A stretch of 64,000 nucleotides of DNA from Oceanicella sp. SM1341 (GTDB taxonomy: Bacteria; Pseudomonadota; Alphaproteobacteria; Rhodobacterales; Rhodobacteraceae): assembly GCF_003448965.1 (NCBI RefSeq), contig NZ_QRGC01000011.1:62001-126000 (forward strand). Reading direction: 5' to 3'. The notes beneath the pieces were generated by a model that did no database searches, was not told the origin of the DNA, and was given only the letters and a program-made list of their open reading frames with translations. The position numbers and the translations under genes are program-made. Below are positions 1 through 8,311 of this stretch, piece by piece. Each line of letters opens with the position of its first letter. Position 1 is the first letter of the stretch.

Positions 1-406
1 CCGCCAGCGCCCCGGGAACCGCGGTCTCCCGGGGGGGGGCACGCCGACCCCTTGTGCCCGGGCTGAGGGGCTTCGACGCCGGGTGCGAGCGCGCATGCCG
101 GGCAGGGCCGTCATCGCGGGGGCGCTGATCGGCAGCACGGGCACCTGCCTGCGCCGGTACGGGCCGATGTTCCGCTCACGGCACCGGGCCGGTGCGGCGG
201 CGGACGAGCGCTCCGGTGCCTCTGCCGCCGGCGCCCTCGCCACGGTGCGCGGGCGTCGTGCCGGGGCGCGGGCGGCGCCGGGGCGGGTGCGGCCAGATGT
301 CCTTCGGAAAACTGTTCAAACCACGGCCAGGGGGTGTAGTTTCGTACCCGACCACCCGAGTCGCGGGACCGGATCTCCGGCCCGGCCGGGGAAGGGCAGC
401 AGTGCA
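1..406. other. non-coding left edge and upstream region of cbpA
   Basis: I see no convincing gene here. Reading frames are open on both strands only because the DNA is so G+C-rich, and their translations are Arg/Pro/Ala-rich with no recognisable domain. The only local change in composition is the A+T-richer stretch around 301-345, which contains the candidate cbpA promoter. Confidence 0.5.
315..342 (+). promoter_or_regulatory. candidate promoter of the cbpA-cbpM-usp genes
   Basis: TTCAAA at 315-320 and TAGTTT at 337-342 are separated by 16 bp. Each matches four of six positions of the sigma-70 consensus. The pair lies in a relatively A+T-rich patch about 65 bp before the chosen cbpA start. 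A heat-shock sigma promoter would be plausible for a chaperone gene, but I do not see a clear one. Confidence 0.3.
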
Positions 407-1327
407 ATGGCCAGGACCGAGACGACAGATCCCTACAAGCTCCTCGGCGTGGCGCGTGGCGCCTCGCAGGAGGAGATCCGCAAGGCCTACCGCCGCAAGG
501 TGAAGGAAAATCACCCGGACCTGCACCCGGGCGATGCCGACGCCGCCGAGCGGTTCAAGGCCATCTCCGCCGCCAACGACATCCTCTCCGACCCCGAGAA
601 GCGCGTGCGCTTCGACCGTGGCGAGCTCGACGCCGAGGGCCACGAGACCGGCCGCTCGGGCTTCTGGCGCGACCACGCGGAAGGGGCGGACGCCGGGGCC
701 TACCGCTCCTCCGCCGGGTTCGACGATTTCGCCGATGCTTCCGAGTTCTTCGCCGACATGTTCGGCCGGCGCGCCGGTGCGCGGGGAGGCAGCGGCATGA
801 AGATGCGCGGCGCGGACATGCATTACCGCGTGGAGGTGGATTTCCGCACCGCCGCGCGCGGCGGCAAGGTGCGGCTCTCCAATGCCGAGGGCGCGGGCTT
901 CGACCTCTCCGTGCCGGAGGGCTGCGAGGAGGGGCAGGTGATCCGCCTCGCCGGGCTCGGCCGGCCGGGCGCGGGCGGCGGCCCCTCGGGCGACGCGCTG
1001 GTGGAGATCGCCATCCGCCCCGACCCGCTGTTCCGCCGCGAGGGCCGCGACATCCTCATCGAGGTGCCGGTGTCGATCGACGAGGTGGTGACCGGCGCGC
1101 GCATCGACGTACCCACGCTCGACGGCACGGTGAAGCTCACCATCCCGCGGGGCGCGGGCGCCAAGGTGCTGCGCCTGCGCGGCAAGGGCATCCGCCCGGG
1201 CGGCGACCAGCTCGTGCGCCTGCGCATCGCCGCGCCGGAGGCGGTGGATGACGAACTCGTCGAGGCGCTGGAGGCCTGGCGCAAGCGCGCCCGCCCCGAT
1301 CCGCGCCGCAACTGGGGAGGCGCGTGA
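407..1327 (+). CDS. cbpA: DnaJ/CbpA-type co-chaperone (type II J protein)
   Basis: This is a 306-residue J-domain co-chaperone that would stimulate the ATPase of DnaK. The N-terminal J domain (about residues 5-70) carries the HPD tripeptide in ENHPDLHPG. A Gly/Phe-containing linker follows, and then two DnaJ C-terminal substrate-binding domains (about 125-300), including the LRLRGKGIR segment. The CxxCxGxG zinc-finger region of classical DnaJ is absent, which makes it CbpA-like. I chose the ATG at 407 because the J domain begins there; the same frame is open to position 83 but encodes only low-complexity sequence. The next gene, cbpM-like, overlaps its stop codon. That pairing is typical of CbpA and its dedicated inhibitor. 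Confidence 0.88.
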   Translation: MARTETTDPYKLLGVARGASQEEIRKAYRRKVKENHPDLHPGDADAAERFKAISAANDILSDPEKRVRFDRGELDAEGHETGRSGFWRDHAEGADAGAYRSSAGFDDFADASEFFADMFGRRAGARGGSGMKMRGADMHYRVEVDFRTAARGGKVRLSNAEGAGFDLSVPEGCEEGQVIRLAGLGRPGAGGGPSGDALVEIAIRPDPLFRREGRDILIEVPVSIDEVVTGARIDVPTLDGTVKLTIPRGAGAKVLRLRGKGIRPGGDQLVRLRIAAPEAVDDELVEALEAWRKRARPDPRRNWGGA

Positions 1328-1665
1328 TGCCCACGATCACCCGTCGCCAGCTCTGCGAGGAGCTGCATGTCGAGACCGCCCGCATCGATGTCTGGATCTC
1401 CGCCGGCTGGATCCGGCCGGTGGTGGCGGAGGGGGAGGGCGCGCCGCGCTTCACCGCCGCCGATGCCGCCCGCGCCGCCTTCCTGCTCAGCCTCGAGCGG
1501 GACATGGCGCTGGACGCGGAGACGATGGGCACCATGCTCTCGCTGGTCGACCAGATCCACGGGCTGCGCGCCGAGCTGATGCGGCTGGGCCGCGCTGTCG
1601 AGGCCCAGCCCGAGCCGGTGCGCCGGCAGATCCTCGAGCGTTATTCCGGGCCGGGCGGGCGCTGA
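1327..1665 (+). CDS. cbpM: CbpM-like chaperone modulator
   Basis: This small protein (112 residues) resembles CbpM, which binds the J domain of CbpA and blocks its stimulation of DnaK. The N-terminus, with ITRRQLCEELHV and an ISAGWIRPV segment, reads like the MerR-type helix-turn-helix fold of this family. A helical second half follows. The ATG at 1327 shares its A with the TGA of cbpA, so translation is probably coupled. A GTG at 1324 would add one residue. The identification rests on the fold-like pattern plus the adjacent cbpA, which together are quite specific. Confidence 0.75.
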   Translation: MPTITRRQLCEELHVETARIDVWISAGWIRPVVAEGEGAPRFTAADAARAAFLLSLERDMALDAETMGTMLSLVDQIHGLRAELMRLGRAVEAQPEPVRRQILERYSGPGGR

Positions 1666-1744
1666 AGCGGCGCCCCCAGCCCCACCCTGTCGCCGCCGGG
1701 CGCGGCAGGGGCAGGACCGGGCCCGGCAGGAGGGGGAGAAACCC

Positions 1745-2587
1745 ATGAGCTACAAGACCATCCTGAGTGCCTGCGCCGAGGCGGGGCCGGTGTCTGCCGA
1801 ATACGAGCTCGCCGTGGCGCTGGCCGGGCGGTTCGACGCGCACCTGGAGCTGATCGCCTGCGGGCTGGAGCCCGAGCTCACGCTCTACGCCTATGACGGG
1901 GTGGATGCGGGGCTGATCGCGGAGATGAGCGAGAAGGCGAAGGGCCGGGCGCATGCGCTGGCCACCGCCGCGTCGGCCGAGCTCGACAAGACCGGCCTGC
2001 GCAGCAACGTGCGCGAGCTGGTGTGCAGCTACGACCGGCTGCAGGCCCGCTTCGGTGCCTTCGCCCGCTACGCCGATCTCGTGGTGGTGGCCAAGCCGAA
2101 GGACAGCGAGGACACGGTGGCCGAGCGGCTGCTGGAGGGCGCGCTCTTCGACGGCGACGCCACCGTGCTGCTCTGCCCGCCGCGCGCGGCCGGCGCGCCG
2201 GTGCCGGGTGACACGGTGGTGATCGCCTGGAACAGCAGCCAGGAGGGCCTGCGCGCCGTGCGCGGCGCCATGCCCTTCCTGATGCAGGCAAAGCGCATCG
2301 ACATCGTGATCATCGACCCCGAGCCGGACACCGAGCTCACGGGCGAGGAGCCGGGCAGCCTGCTCGCCCTCATGCTCGCCCGCCAGGGGCTGGAGGTGAG
2401 CGTGACGCCGAAGCCTTCGTCCGGCCGGGCCCCGGCCGAGGTGGTGCGCGAGCACGCGACCGATCTGGGCGCCGACCTGCTGGTGATGGGCGCCTACGGC
2501 CATTCGCGCCTGCGCGAGTACCTTCTGGGCGGTGCCACCCGCGACATGCTCGCCGACATGAGCATCCCGGTGCTGATGGCCCACTGA
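1745..2587 (+). CDS. universal stress protein, tandem UspA domains
   Basis: This 280-residue cytoplasmic protein is long enough for two UspA domains. The second ends in the ATP-binding signature of the family, MGAYGHSRLREYLLGGAT, with the G-x2-G-x9-G-(S/T) spacing seen in ATP-binding members, followed by the usual short C-terminus (IPVLMAH). The first half has the typical opening strand (YKTILSA) but no clear ATP motif, so only the second domain is likely to bind nucleotide. The gene starts 79 bp after cbpM, behind a strong ribosome site (GGAGGGGGAG). It may be co-transcribed with the chaperone pair as a stress module, and the shared role is inferred from that. Confidence 0.85.
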   Translation: MSYKTILSACAEAGPVSAEYELAVALAGRFDAHLELIACGLEPELTLYAYDGVDAGLIAEMSEKAKGRAHALATAASAELDKTGLRSNVRELVCSYDRLQARFGAFARYADLVVVAKPKDSEDTVAERLLEGALFDGDATVLLCPPRAAGAPVPGDTVVIAWNSSQEGLRAVRGAMPFLMQAKRIDIVIIDPEPDTELTGEEPGSLLALMLARQGLEVSVTPKPSSGRAPAEVVREHATDLGADLLVMGAYGHSRLREYLLGGATRDMLADMSIPVLMAH

Positions 2588-2595
2588 TGCTGCCT

Positions 2596-2620
2596 CCCGC
2601 TTCCGGCCACCGGAAGCGGG
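2596..2620. terminator. bidirectional terminator hairpin between usp and lysR
   Basis: CCCGCTTCCGG (2596-2606) and CCGGAAGCGGG (2610-2620) form a perfect 11-bp stem with a 3-base loop. It lies 8 bp after the usp stop and 10 bp from the stop of the convergent LysR gene. There is no long T-tract on either side, which is common in G+C-rich genomes. Confidence 0.7.
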
Positions 2621-2630
2621 ACACGCCCGC

Positions 2631-3533
2631 TCAGCCGCGGCTGCGCCCGGCGCGCAGGAAATCGATGAAGGCGCGCAGCGGCGCCGGCACCAGCCGGCTG
2701 CTCGCGTAGTAGAGGAACGGGCCCGGGAAGCGCGGCGCCCAGTCGTCCAGCACGCTCACCAGCCGGCCGTCGGCCAGCGCGGGGGCCAGCACTTCCTCGA
2801 AGGTCTCGAACAGCCCCTCGCCGGCGAGGCAGGCCGCCAGCAGGATGTCGAGCGAATTGGTCACCAGCCGCGCCGGCGGGTCGATGCGCAGCACCTCCTC
2901 GCCGCGCTCGAACTCCAGCGGCCGGGTGTTGCCGCTGAGGAAGCGGTGGCGCAGCACCCTGTGGGCGAGCAGGTCGCGCGGGTGGGCGGGCGTGCCGTGA
3001 CGGGCGAGATACGCCGGCGCGGCGGCCAGCACGTAGCGCTGCGGGCGCGGCAGCAGCGGCACGGCGATCATGTCCTGCGCCAGGTGCTCCTCGTAGCGGA
3101 TGCCGGCGTCCATGCCCTCGGCGATGATGTCCAGCAGCCGGTTCTCGGCCGTCACCTCCAGCGTGATGCCGGGATGGGCGGCGAGGAAGGCCGTGGTGAT
3201 CTCCGGCAGCAGGAAGCGCGCCACGGCCTCGGGCACCTGCAGGCGCAGGGTGCCGCTGGGCCCGCTCCCGGGGGTGCCCGCGGCCTCCAGCGCCCCGGCG
3301 AGATCGGAGAGCGCCGGCGCGATGCGCTCCAGCAGCGCCGCCCCCGCCTCGGTCGGGGTGACGGAGCGGGTGGAGCGGTGCAGCAGCCGGTGGCCCAGCC
3401 GGGCTTCAAGCCGGCGCACCGCGTCCGAGAGCGTGGAGGGTGCCTCGCCGCGCCGCGCGGCGGCGGCGCGAAAGCCGCGCGCCCGCGCCACGGCGGCGAA
3501 GGCTTCCAGGTCGGACAGGCTGGGCTGATTCAT
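2631..3533 (-). CDS. LysR-family transcriptional regulator
   Basis: This 300-residue protein has the two-domain layout of LysR regulators. The N-terminal winged helix-turn-helix (residues about 4-63) contains DLEAFAAVARARGFRAAAA and the VRRLEARLGHRLLHRSTRSVTPTEAG recognition and linker-helix region. An effector-binding domain follows, with AVARFLLPEITTAFLAAHPGI and the AGIRYEEHLAQDMIAVPL region typical of the family. I chose the ATG at 3533 because the family N-terminus starts there; the frame stays open upstream without homology. The gene is divergent from the ytfQ-like gene across 180 bp. It could control that importer, although a GntR gene also sits at the end of the importer operon. Confidence 0.87.
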   Translation of the reverse strand: MNQPSLSDLEAFAAVARARGFRAAAARRGEAPSTLSDAVRRLEARLGHRLLHRSTRSVTPTEAGAALLERIAPALSDLAGALEAAGTPGSGPSGTLRLQVPEAVARFLLPEITTAFLAAHPGITLEVTAENRLLDIIAEGMDAGIRYEEHLAQDMIAVPLLPRPQRYVLAAAPAYLARHGTPAHPRDLLAHRVLRHRFLSGNTRPLEFERGEEVLRIDPPARLVTNSLDILLAACLAGEGLFETFEEVLAPALADGRLVSVLDDWAPRFPGPFLYYASSRLVPAPLRAFIDFLRAGRSRG

Positions 3534-3639
3534 CGTGCGCATCCCCGGACAATTCCCCCCATGCTTCCCCGATCGGCGGACGCGATGCCAGAGCGGATCC
3601 GCGCGCGCCGCGCCGCGCGGACCAATCCGCGAATTCATT

Positions 3640-3661
3640 TACAAAAGTCGTATTGTATGAT
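3640..3661 (+). promoter_or_regulatory. candidate operator and -10 element of the furanose importer operon
   Basis: An A+T-rich island in the lysR/ytfQ gap holds the inverted repeat TACAA (3640-3644) / TTGTA (3653-3657). Overlapping it is TATGAT at 3656-3661, a five-of-six match to a -10 box. The overlapping TCGTA-TTG-TATGA is an imperfect palindrome, as often bound by FadR-type GntR regulators, and such a regulator is encoded at the end of this operon. I find no good -35 box at the expected distance. Confidence 0.4.
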
Positions 3662-3713
3662 TTTTTCTTCCCGTGGCTGCGGCCCGACAAGAAAAGACTC
3701 ATGGGAGGAAATC

Positions 3714-4670
3714 ATGCTTCGGAAGACATTCTGGGGAACGGCGGCGTTTGCTTCGCTGGTTCTCGCGGCGCCCTCGCTGGCCCAGACCATCGGATTCTCG
3801 CAGATCGGCTCGGAATCGGGCTGGCGCGCGGCCGAAACCACGCTCACCCACCAGCAAGCCGAGGAACGGGGCATCGACCTCAAGTTCGCCGACGCCCAGC
3901 AGAAGCAGGAAAACCAGATCAAGGCCCTGCGCTCGTTCATCGCCCAGGGGGTCGACGCGATCCTGCTCGCCCCCGTGGTGGCCACCGGCTGGGAATCGGT
4001 GCTCGAGGAGGCCAAGGAGGCCGAGATCCCCGTGGTGCTGCTCGACCGCACGGTCGACGCGCCGGAGGACCTCTACCTCACCGCCGTCACCTCCGACCTC
4101 GTGCACGAGGGCAACGTGGCCGGGCAGTGGCTGGTGGACGCGGTGGCGGGCGAGCCGTGCAACGTGGTCGAGCTGCAGGGCACCACCGGCTCCTCCCCCG
4201 CGATCGACCGCAAGGCGGGCTTCGAGGAGGCGATCGCCGGGCATGACAACGTGAAGATCATCCGCAGCCAGACCGGCGATTTCACCCGCACCAAGGGCAA
4301 GGAGGTGATGGAGAGCTTCCTCAAGGCCGAGGACGGCGGCCGCAACATCTGCGCCCTCTACGCCCATAACGACGACATGGCCGTGGGCGCCATCCAGGCC
4401 ATCAAGGAAGCCGGGCTGAAGCCGGGCGACGACATCCTCGTGGTGTCCATCGACGCGGTGCCCGACATCTTCAAGGCGATGGCCGAGGGCGAGGCGAATG
4501 CCACCGTCGAGCTCACGCCCAACATGGCCGGCCCCGCCTTCGACGCGCTGGCCGCCTACATGACCAACGGCACCACCCCGCCGAAGTGGATCCAGACCGA
4601 ATCGAAGCTCTACACCCAGGAGGACGACCCCATGGCGGTGTACGAGCAGAAGAAGGGCCTGGGCTACTGA
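3714..4670 (+). CDS. ytfQ: furanose/sugar ABC transporter substrate-binding protein (YtfQ-like)
   Basis: This is the periplasmic binding component of a ribose/galactofuranose-type ABC importer. At 318 residues it matches the length of E. coli YtfQ, which binds galactofuranose. A signal peptide (about residues 1-22, ending SLAQ) precedes IGFSQIGSESGWRAAET, the typical start of a type I periplasmic-binding fold. Other family segments are DAILLAPVVATGWESVL, GTTGSSPAIDRKAGF and YAHNDDMAVGAIQAIKEAG. A strong ribosome site (GGGAGGAA) fixes the start. The ATPase and two permeases follow on the same strand. The substrate is inferred from the YtfQRT-YjfF resemblance and could be another furanose. Confidence 0.85.
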   Translation: MLRKTFWGTAAFASLVLAAPSLAQTIGFSQIGSESGWRAAETTLTHQQAEERGIDLKFADAQQKQENQIKALRSFIAQGVDAILLAPVVATGWESVLEEAKEAEIPVVLLDRTVDAPEDLYLTAVTSDLVHEGNVAGQWLVDAVAGEPCNVVELQGTTGSSPAIDRKAGFEEAIAGHDNVKIIRSQTGDFTRTKGKEVMESFLKAEDGGRNICALYAHNDDMAVGAIQAIKEAGLKPGDDILVVSIDAVPDIFKAMAEGEANATVELTPNMAGPAFDALAAYMTNGTTPPKWIQTESKLYTQEDDPMAVYEQKKGLGY

Positions 4671-4687
4671 CCCTGCCGCCGGCGGGC

Positions 4688-4706
4688 GCCCCGAGCCGCT
4701 CGGGGC
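4688..4706 (+). terminator. intercistronic hairpin after the binding-protein gene
   Basis: GCCCCGAG / CTCGGGGC form an 8-bp perfect stem with a CCG loop, 18 bp after the ytfQ-like stop and before the ATPase gene. Such hairpins usually cause partial termination or stabilise the upstream mRNA, giving more binding protein than membrane components. Confidence 0.6.
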
Positions 4707-4773
4707 CCCGCCATCGCGACATCGCAGGCGAGGCGGGGGCCGCGGAGGCCCCCGGGAGCAGGGGGAGGACAGC

Positions 4774-6294
4774 ATGGAAGATCGCGAGCCGCTGCTGCGC
4801 GCGCAGGGCGTCACCAAGGCCTTTCCGGGCGCGCTGGCGCTCGACGGGGTCGATTTCACCCTGAGGCGCGGCGAGGTGCACGCGCTGCTGGGCGAGAACG
4901 GGGCCGGCAAGTCGACGCTGGTCAAATGCCTCACCGGGGCCTACCGGCGCGACGGCGGCGACATTCTGCTCGACGGCCGGCCGATAGACCCGCGCGACAC
5001 GCAAGCCGCGCAGGAGCTCGGCATCGGCACCGTATACCAGGAGGTAAACCTTCTGGAAAACCTCACCGTGGCGGAAAACCTGCTGCTGGGCCGGCAGCCG
5101 AGGCGCATGGGCCTCGTCTCGCCCGGCGCCACGCGGGCGGCGGCGCGCGAGATGCTGGCGGGCTACGGGCTCGACATCGACGTGGGCCGCACGCTGGGCA
5201 GCTACCCCGTCGCCATCCGCCAGGTGGTGGCCATCGCGCGGGCGGTCTCGCTCTCGGGCAAGGTGCTGATCCTCGACGAGCCGACCGCGAGCCTCGACGC
5301 GCGGGAGGTGGAGATGCTCTTCGGTGTCATCGAGGGGCTGCGGGCGCGCGGCCTCGGCATCGTGTTCATTTCGCATTTTCTCGACCAGGTGTTCCGCATC
5401 TGCGACCGGGTGACGGTGCTGCGCAACGGACGCCTGGTGGGCGCGCGGGACACGCGAGGGCTCGACCGGGTGGGGCTGGTGAACATGATGCTCGGCCGCG
5501 AGCTGAGCGAGGAGACCCGCGCCCATGGCCGCACCGACGGGCCGCAGGGCGCCCCCGCCCTCACCTTCCGCGGCTTCGGGCGGGCGGGGCGCATCGCGCC
5601 GGTCGACCTCGAGATCCGCCGCGGCGAGGTGGTGGGCGTGGCCGGGCTGCTCGGCTCCGGGCGCACCGAGCTTGCCGAGACCATCTTCGGCGTCACACCC
5701 CATGACAGCGGTGCGGCGGAGGCCGGCGGCAGCCGGCTCTCGCTCGCCTCGCCGCGCGCGGCGGTGGCGGCGGGGTTCGGCTTCTGCCCGGAGGACCGCA
5801 AGACCGACGCGCTGGTGGGCGATCTCACCATCCGCGAGAACATCGTGCTCGCCCTGCAGGCCCGGCGCGGCTGGGCCCGGCCGGTGCCGCGGCGCGAGCA
5901 GGCGGCACTGGCCGAGGAGTATATCGCCCGGCTCGACATCCGCACGACGGACGCGGAAAAGCCCGCCGGCCAGCTCTCGGGCGGCAACCAGCAGAAGGTG
6001 ATCCTGGCGCGCTGGCTGGCGACGAACCCGCGCTTCCTCATCCTCGACGAGCCCACCCGCGGCATCGACGTGGGCGCCCATGCCGAGATCATCCGGCTGA
6101 TCGAGGAGCTCTGCGCGGCCGGCATGTCGCTGCTGGTCATCTCCTCCGAGCTCGACGAGCTGGTGAGCTACTCGCACCGGGTGATGGTGCTGCGCGACCG
6201 CGCGCAGGTGGCAGCCCTCGAGGGCGCCGGCATCACGGTGGAGAGCATCGTCTCCGCCATCGCCGCACCCGAGCCGGAAGGAGCGCCCGCATGA
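4774..6294 (+). CDS. ytfR: sugar ABC transporter ATP-binding protein (YtfR-like)
   Basis: This 506-residue protein has two fused nucleotide-binding domains, as in the RbsA/YtfR family. The first carries a complete Walker A (GENGAGKST, about residue 37), a Walker B ending ILDEPTASLD, and the switch histidine in FISHFLDQ. The second starts with the degenerate Walker A typical of the family (GLLGSGRTE) but keeps LSGGNQQK and ILDEPTRGIDVG. It would energise uptake through the two permeases encoded next. The start has a strong ribosome site (GGGGGAGGA). Its stop overlaps the next ATG. Confidence 0.88.
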   Translation: MEDREPLLRAQGVTKAFPGALALDGVDFTLRRGEVHALLGENGAGKSTLVKCLTGAYRRDGGDILLDGRPIDPRDTQAAQELGIGTVYQEVNLLENLTVAENLLLGRQPRRMGLVSPGATRAAAREMLAGYGLDIDVGRTLGSYPVAIRQVVAIARAVSLSGKVLILDEPTASLDAREVEMLFGVIEGLRARGLGIVFISHFLDQVFRICDRVTVLRNGRLVGARDTRGLDRVGLVNMMLGRELSEETRAHGRTDGPQGAPALTFRGFGRAGRIAPVDLEIRRGEVVGVAGLLGSGRTELAETIFGVTPHDSGAAEAGGSRLSLASPRAAVAAGFGFCPEDRKTDALVGDLTIRENIVLALQARRGWARPVPRREQAALAEEYIARLDIRTTDAEKPAGQLSGGNQQKVILARWLATNPRFLILDEPTRGIDVGAHAEIIRLIEELCAAGMSLLVISSELDELVSYSHRVMVLRDRAQVAALEGAGITVESIVSAIAAPEPEGAPA

Positions 6295-7328
6295 GCCGGA
6301 CCCGCGAATTCCTGCGCCGCATCCTGCCGCAGCTCGTCACCCTCGCCGCGGTGCTGGGGCTGATCGCGGCGGTCTATCCCGGCTTCTTCGAGGTGAGCAT
6401 GGCCAACGGCCGGCTCTACGGCTCGCTCATCGACATCCTCAACCGCGGCGCGCCGGTGGCGCTGCTCGCCATCGGCATGACGCTGGTGATCGCCACCCGG
6501 GGCATCGACCTCTCGGTGGGGGCGATCATGGCGATCTGCGGCGCGGTGGCGGCGGCGGCGATCACCTCGGGCCTCGGGCTGGCGGCGGCGCTGGGGCTGG
6601 CGCTGGCGGCGGGGCTGGCCTGCGGGCTGTGGAACGGGCTCCTCGTGGTGCTCTTCGGCATCCAGCCCATCGTGGCGACGCTCATCCTGATGGTGGCGGG
6701 CCGGGGCATCGCCCAGCTGGTCACCGAGGGGGCCATCCTCACCTTCACCCACGAGGGGCTGATCTTCCTCGGCTCCGGAGCGGTCTTCGGCGTGCCCACG
6801 CCGGTGCTGATCTGGTTCGCGGCGGGGGCGCTGGCGCTCCTCGTGGTGCGGCGCACGGCGCTCGGCATGCTCATCGAGGCGGTGGGCATCAACCGGCGCG
6901 CAGGCGCGCTGGCGGGCGTGGGGGCCGGGGCGCTGATTGTCGCGGTCTACATGGTCTCGGGGCTCTGCGCGGGCATGGCCGGGGTGATCGCGGCCGCCGA
7001 CATCCGCGGGGCGGACGCCAACAACGCCGGCCTCTGGCTCGAGCTCGACGCCATCCTCGCGGTGGTGATCGGCGGCACCTCGCTGCTGGGCGGGCGCTTC
7101 TCCATCGCGGCCTCGCTGATCGGGGCGATGATCATCCAGTCGGTGAACACCGGCATCCTGCTCTCCGGCTTCCCGCCGGAATTCAACCTCATCATCAAGG
7201 CGGCGATCATTATCGTGATCCTGGTGTTGCAATCGCCCCGGCTGCGCGCCGGCCCCCGGCTGCGCCGCCCCGGCGGGCGGGTGCGCGGGGCCTCCGCGGC
7301 CGAGAAGAAGGAGCGCGTCACCTCATGA
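6291..7328 (+). CDS. ytfT: sugar ABC transporter permease 1 (YtfT-like)
   Basis: This 345-residue inner-membrane protein belongs to the BPD_transp_2 family of ribose/galactofuranose permeases. It has many hydrophobic spans and the family segments GMTLVIATRGIDLSVGAIMAI and AVVIGGTSLLGGRFS. It should pair with the second permease, encoded next, to form a heteromeric channel energised by the YtfR-like ATPase. Both ends overlap the neighbouring genes by four bases (ATGA), showing translational coupling across the operon. Confidence 0.86.
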   Translation: MSRTREFLRRILPQLVTLAAVLGLIAAVYPGFFEVSMANGRLYGSLIDILNRGAPVALLAIGMTLVIATRGIDLSVGAIMAICGAVAAAAITSGLGLAAALGLALAAGLACGLWNGLLVVLFGIQPIVATLILMVAGRGIAQLVTEGAILTFTHEGLIFLGSGAVFGVPTPVLIWFAAGALALLVVRRTALGMLIEAVGINRRAGALAGVGAGALIVAVYMVSGLCAGMAGVIAAADIRGADANNAGLWLELDAILAVVIGGTSLLGGRFSIAASLIGAMIIQSVNTGILLSGFPPEFNLIIKAAIIIVILVLQSPRLRAGPRLRRPGGRVRGASAAEKKERVTS

Positions 7329-8305
7329 GCTCACGCCATCTCCCCCTCGCGGCGACGCTGCTGATCTTCCTCGTGGCCTATGCCGCCTGCTACGCGCAGT
7401 TCCCGGCCATGCTCTCCACCCGGGTGGTGGGCAACCTGCTGACCGACAACGCCTTTCTCGGCATCGTGGCGGTGGGGATGACCTTCGTCATCCTCTCGGG
7501 CGGCATCGACCTCTCGGTGGGCTCGGTCATCGCCTTTTCCGGCGTGTTCATCGCGGTGATGCTGCGCGACACCGGGCTGCACCCGCTCGCGGTCTTCGCG
7601 CTGCTGCTGGTGCTCACCACCGCCTTCGGGGCGGCGATGGGGGCGATCATCCACCTGCTGGAGATGCCGGCCTTCATCGTCACCCTCGCGGGCATGTTCC
7701 TCGCGCGCGGGATGGCCTATGTGCTGTCGATCGACTCGATCCCCGTCACGCATGACTTCTACGACACGTTGCAGGGCGCCTACTGGCTGATGCCGGGCAA
7801 GGGGCGGCTCACGCTCATCGGCGGGCTGATGCTGCTGGTGGTGCTGGGCGGCATCCTGCTCGCGCATCGCACCCGCTTCGGCGCCAACATCTACGCCCTC
7901 GGCGGCGGGGTGCAGGCGGCGCGGCTGATGGGGGTGCCCGTGGGCCGCACCACGGTGGGGATCTACGCGCTCTCCGGGCTGCTGGCCGGGCTCGCCGGCA
8001 TCGTGTTCTCGCTCTACACCTCGGCGGGCTACTCGCTCGCCGCCGTGGGGGTCGAGCTCGACGCCATCGCCGCGGTGGTGATCGGCGGCACGCTGCTCAC
8101 CGGCGGCAGCGGCTTCATCGCCGGCACCTTCATCGGCGTGCTCATCATGGGGCTGATCCAGACCTACATCATCTTCGACGGAACCCTGTCGAGCTGGTGG
8201 ACCAAGATCGTCATCGGAATCCTGCTCTTCGCCTTCATCCTGTTGCAAAAGGGCCTGCTCTGGGCCAGCACTGGACGCAGGTGGAGACTTGCAGGATCGG
8301 GCTGA
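7325..8305 (+). CDS. yjfF: sugar ABC transporter permease 2 (YjfF-like)
   Basis: This 326-residue membrane protein is close in length to E. coli YjfF (331). It carries the same family signatures as its partner (GMTFVILSGGIDLSVGSVIAFSG and AVVIGGTLLTGGSGF). I chose the ATG at 7325 because it overlaps the TGA of the first permease and starts directly on the first membrane span; the frame is open far upstream as a shadow of the previous gene. It completes the ytfQRT-yjfF-like importer. The GntR regulator starts six bases later. Confidence 0.86.
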   Translation: MSSRHLPLAATLLIFLVAYAACYAQFPAMLSTRVVGNLLTDNAFLGIVAVGMTFVILSGGIDLSVGSVIAFSGVFIAVMLRDTGLHPLAVFALLLVLTTAFGAAMGAIIHLLEMPAFIVTLAGMFLARGMAYVLSIDSIPVTHDFYDTLQGAYWLMPGKGRLTLIGGLMLLVVLGGILLAHRTRFGANIYALGGGVQAARLMGVPVGRTTVGIYALSGLLAGLAGIVFSLYTSAGYSLAAVGVELDAIAAVVIGGTLLTGGSGFIAGTFIGVLIMGLIQTYIIFDGTLSSWWTKIVIGILLFAFILLQKGLLWASTGRRWRLAGSG

Positions 8306-8311
8306 GGGGCA

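Noticed and set aside
83-406. A longer cbpA protein starting at 83
   Set aside because: The extra 108 residues are Arg/Ala/Gly-rich with no homology; the J domain starts directly after ATG 407, and a promoter-like patch lies inside the extension.
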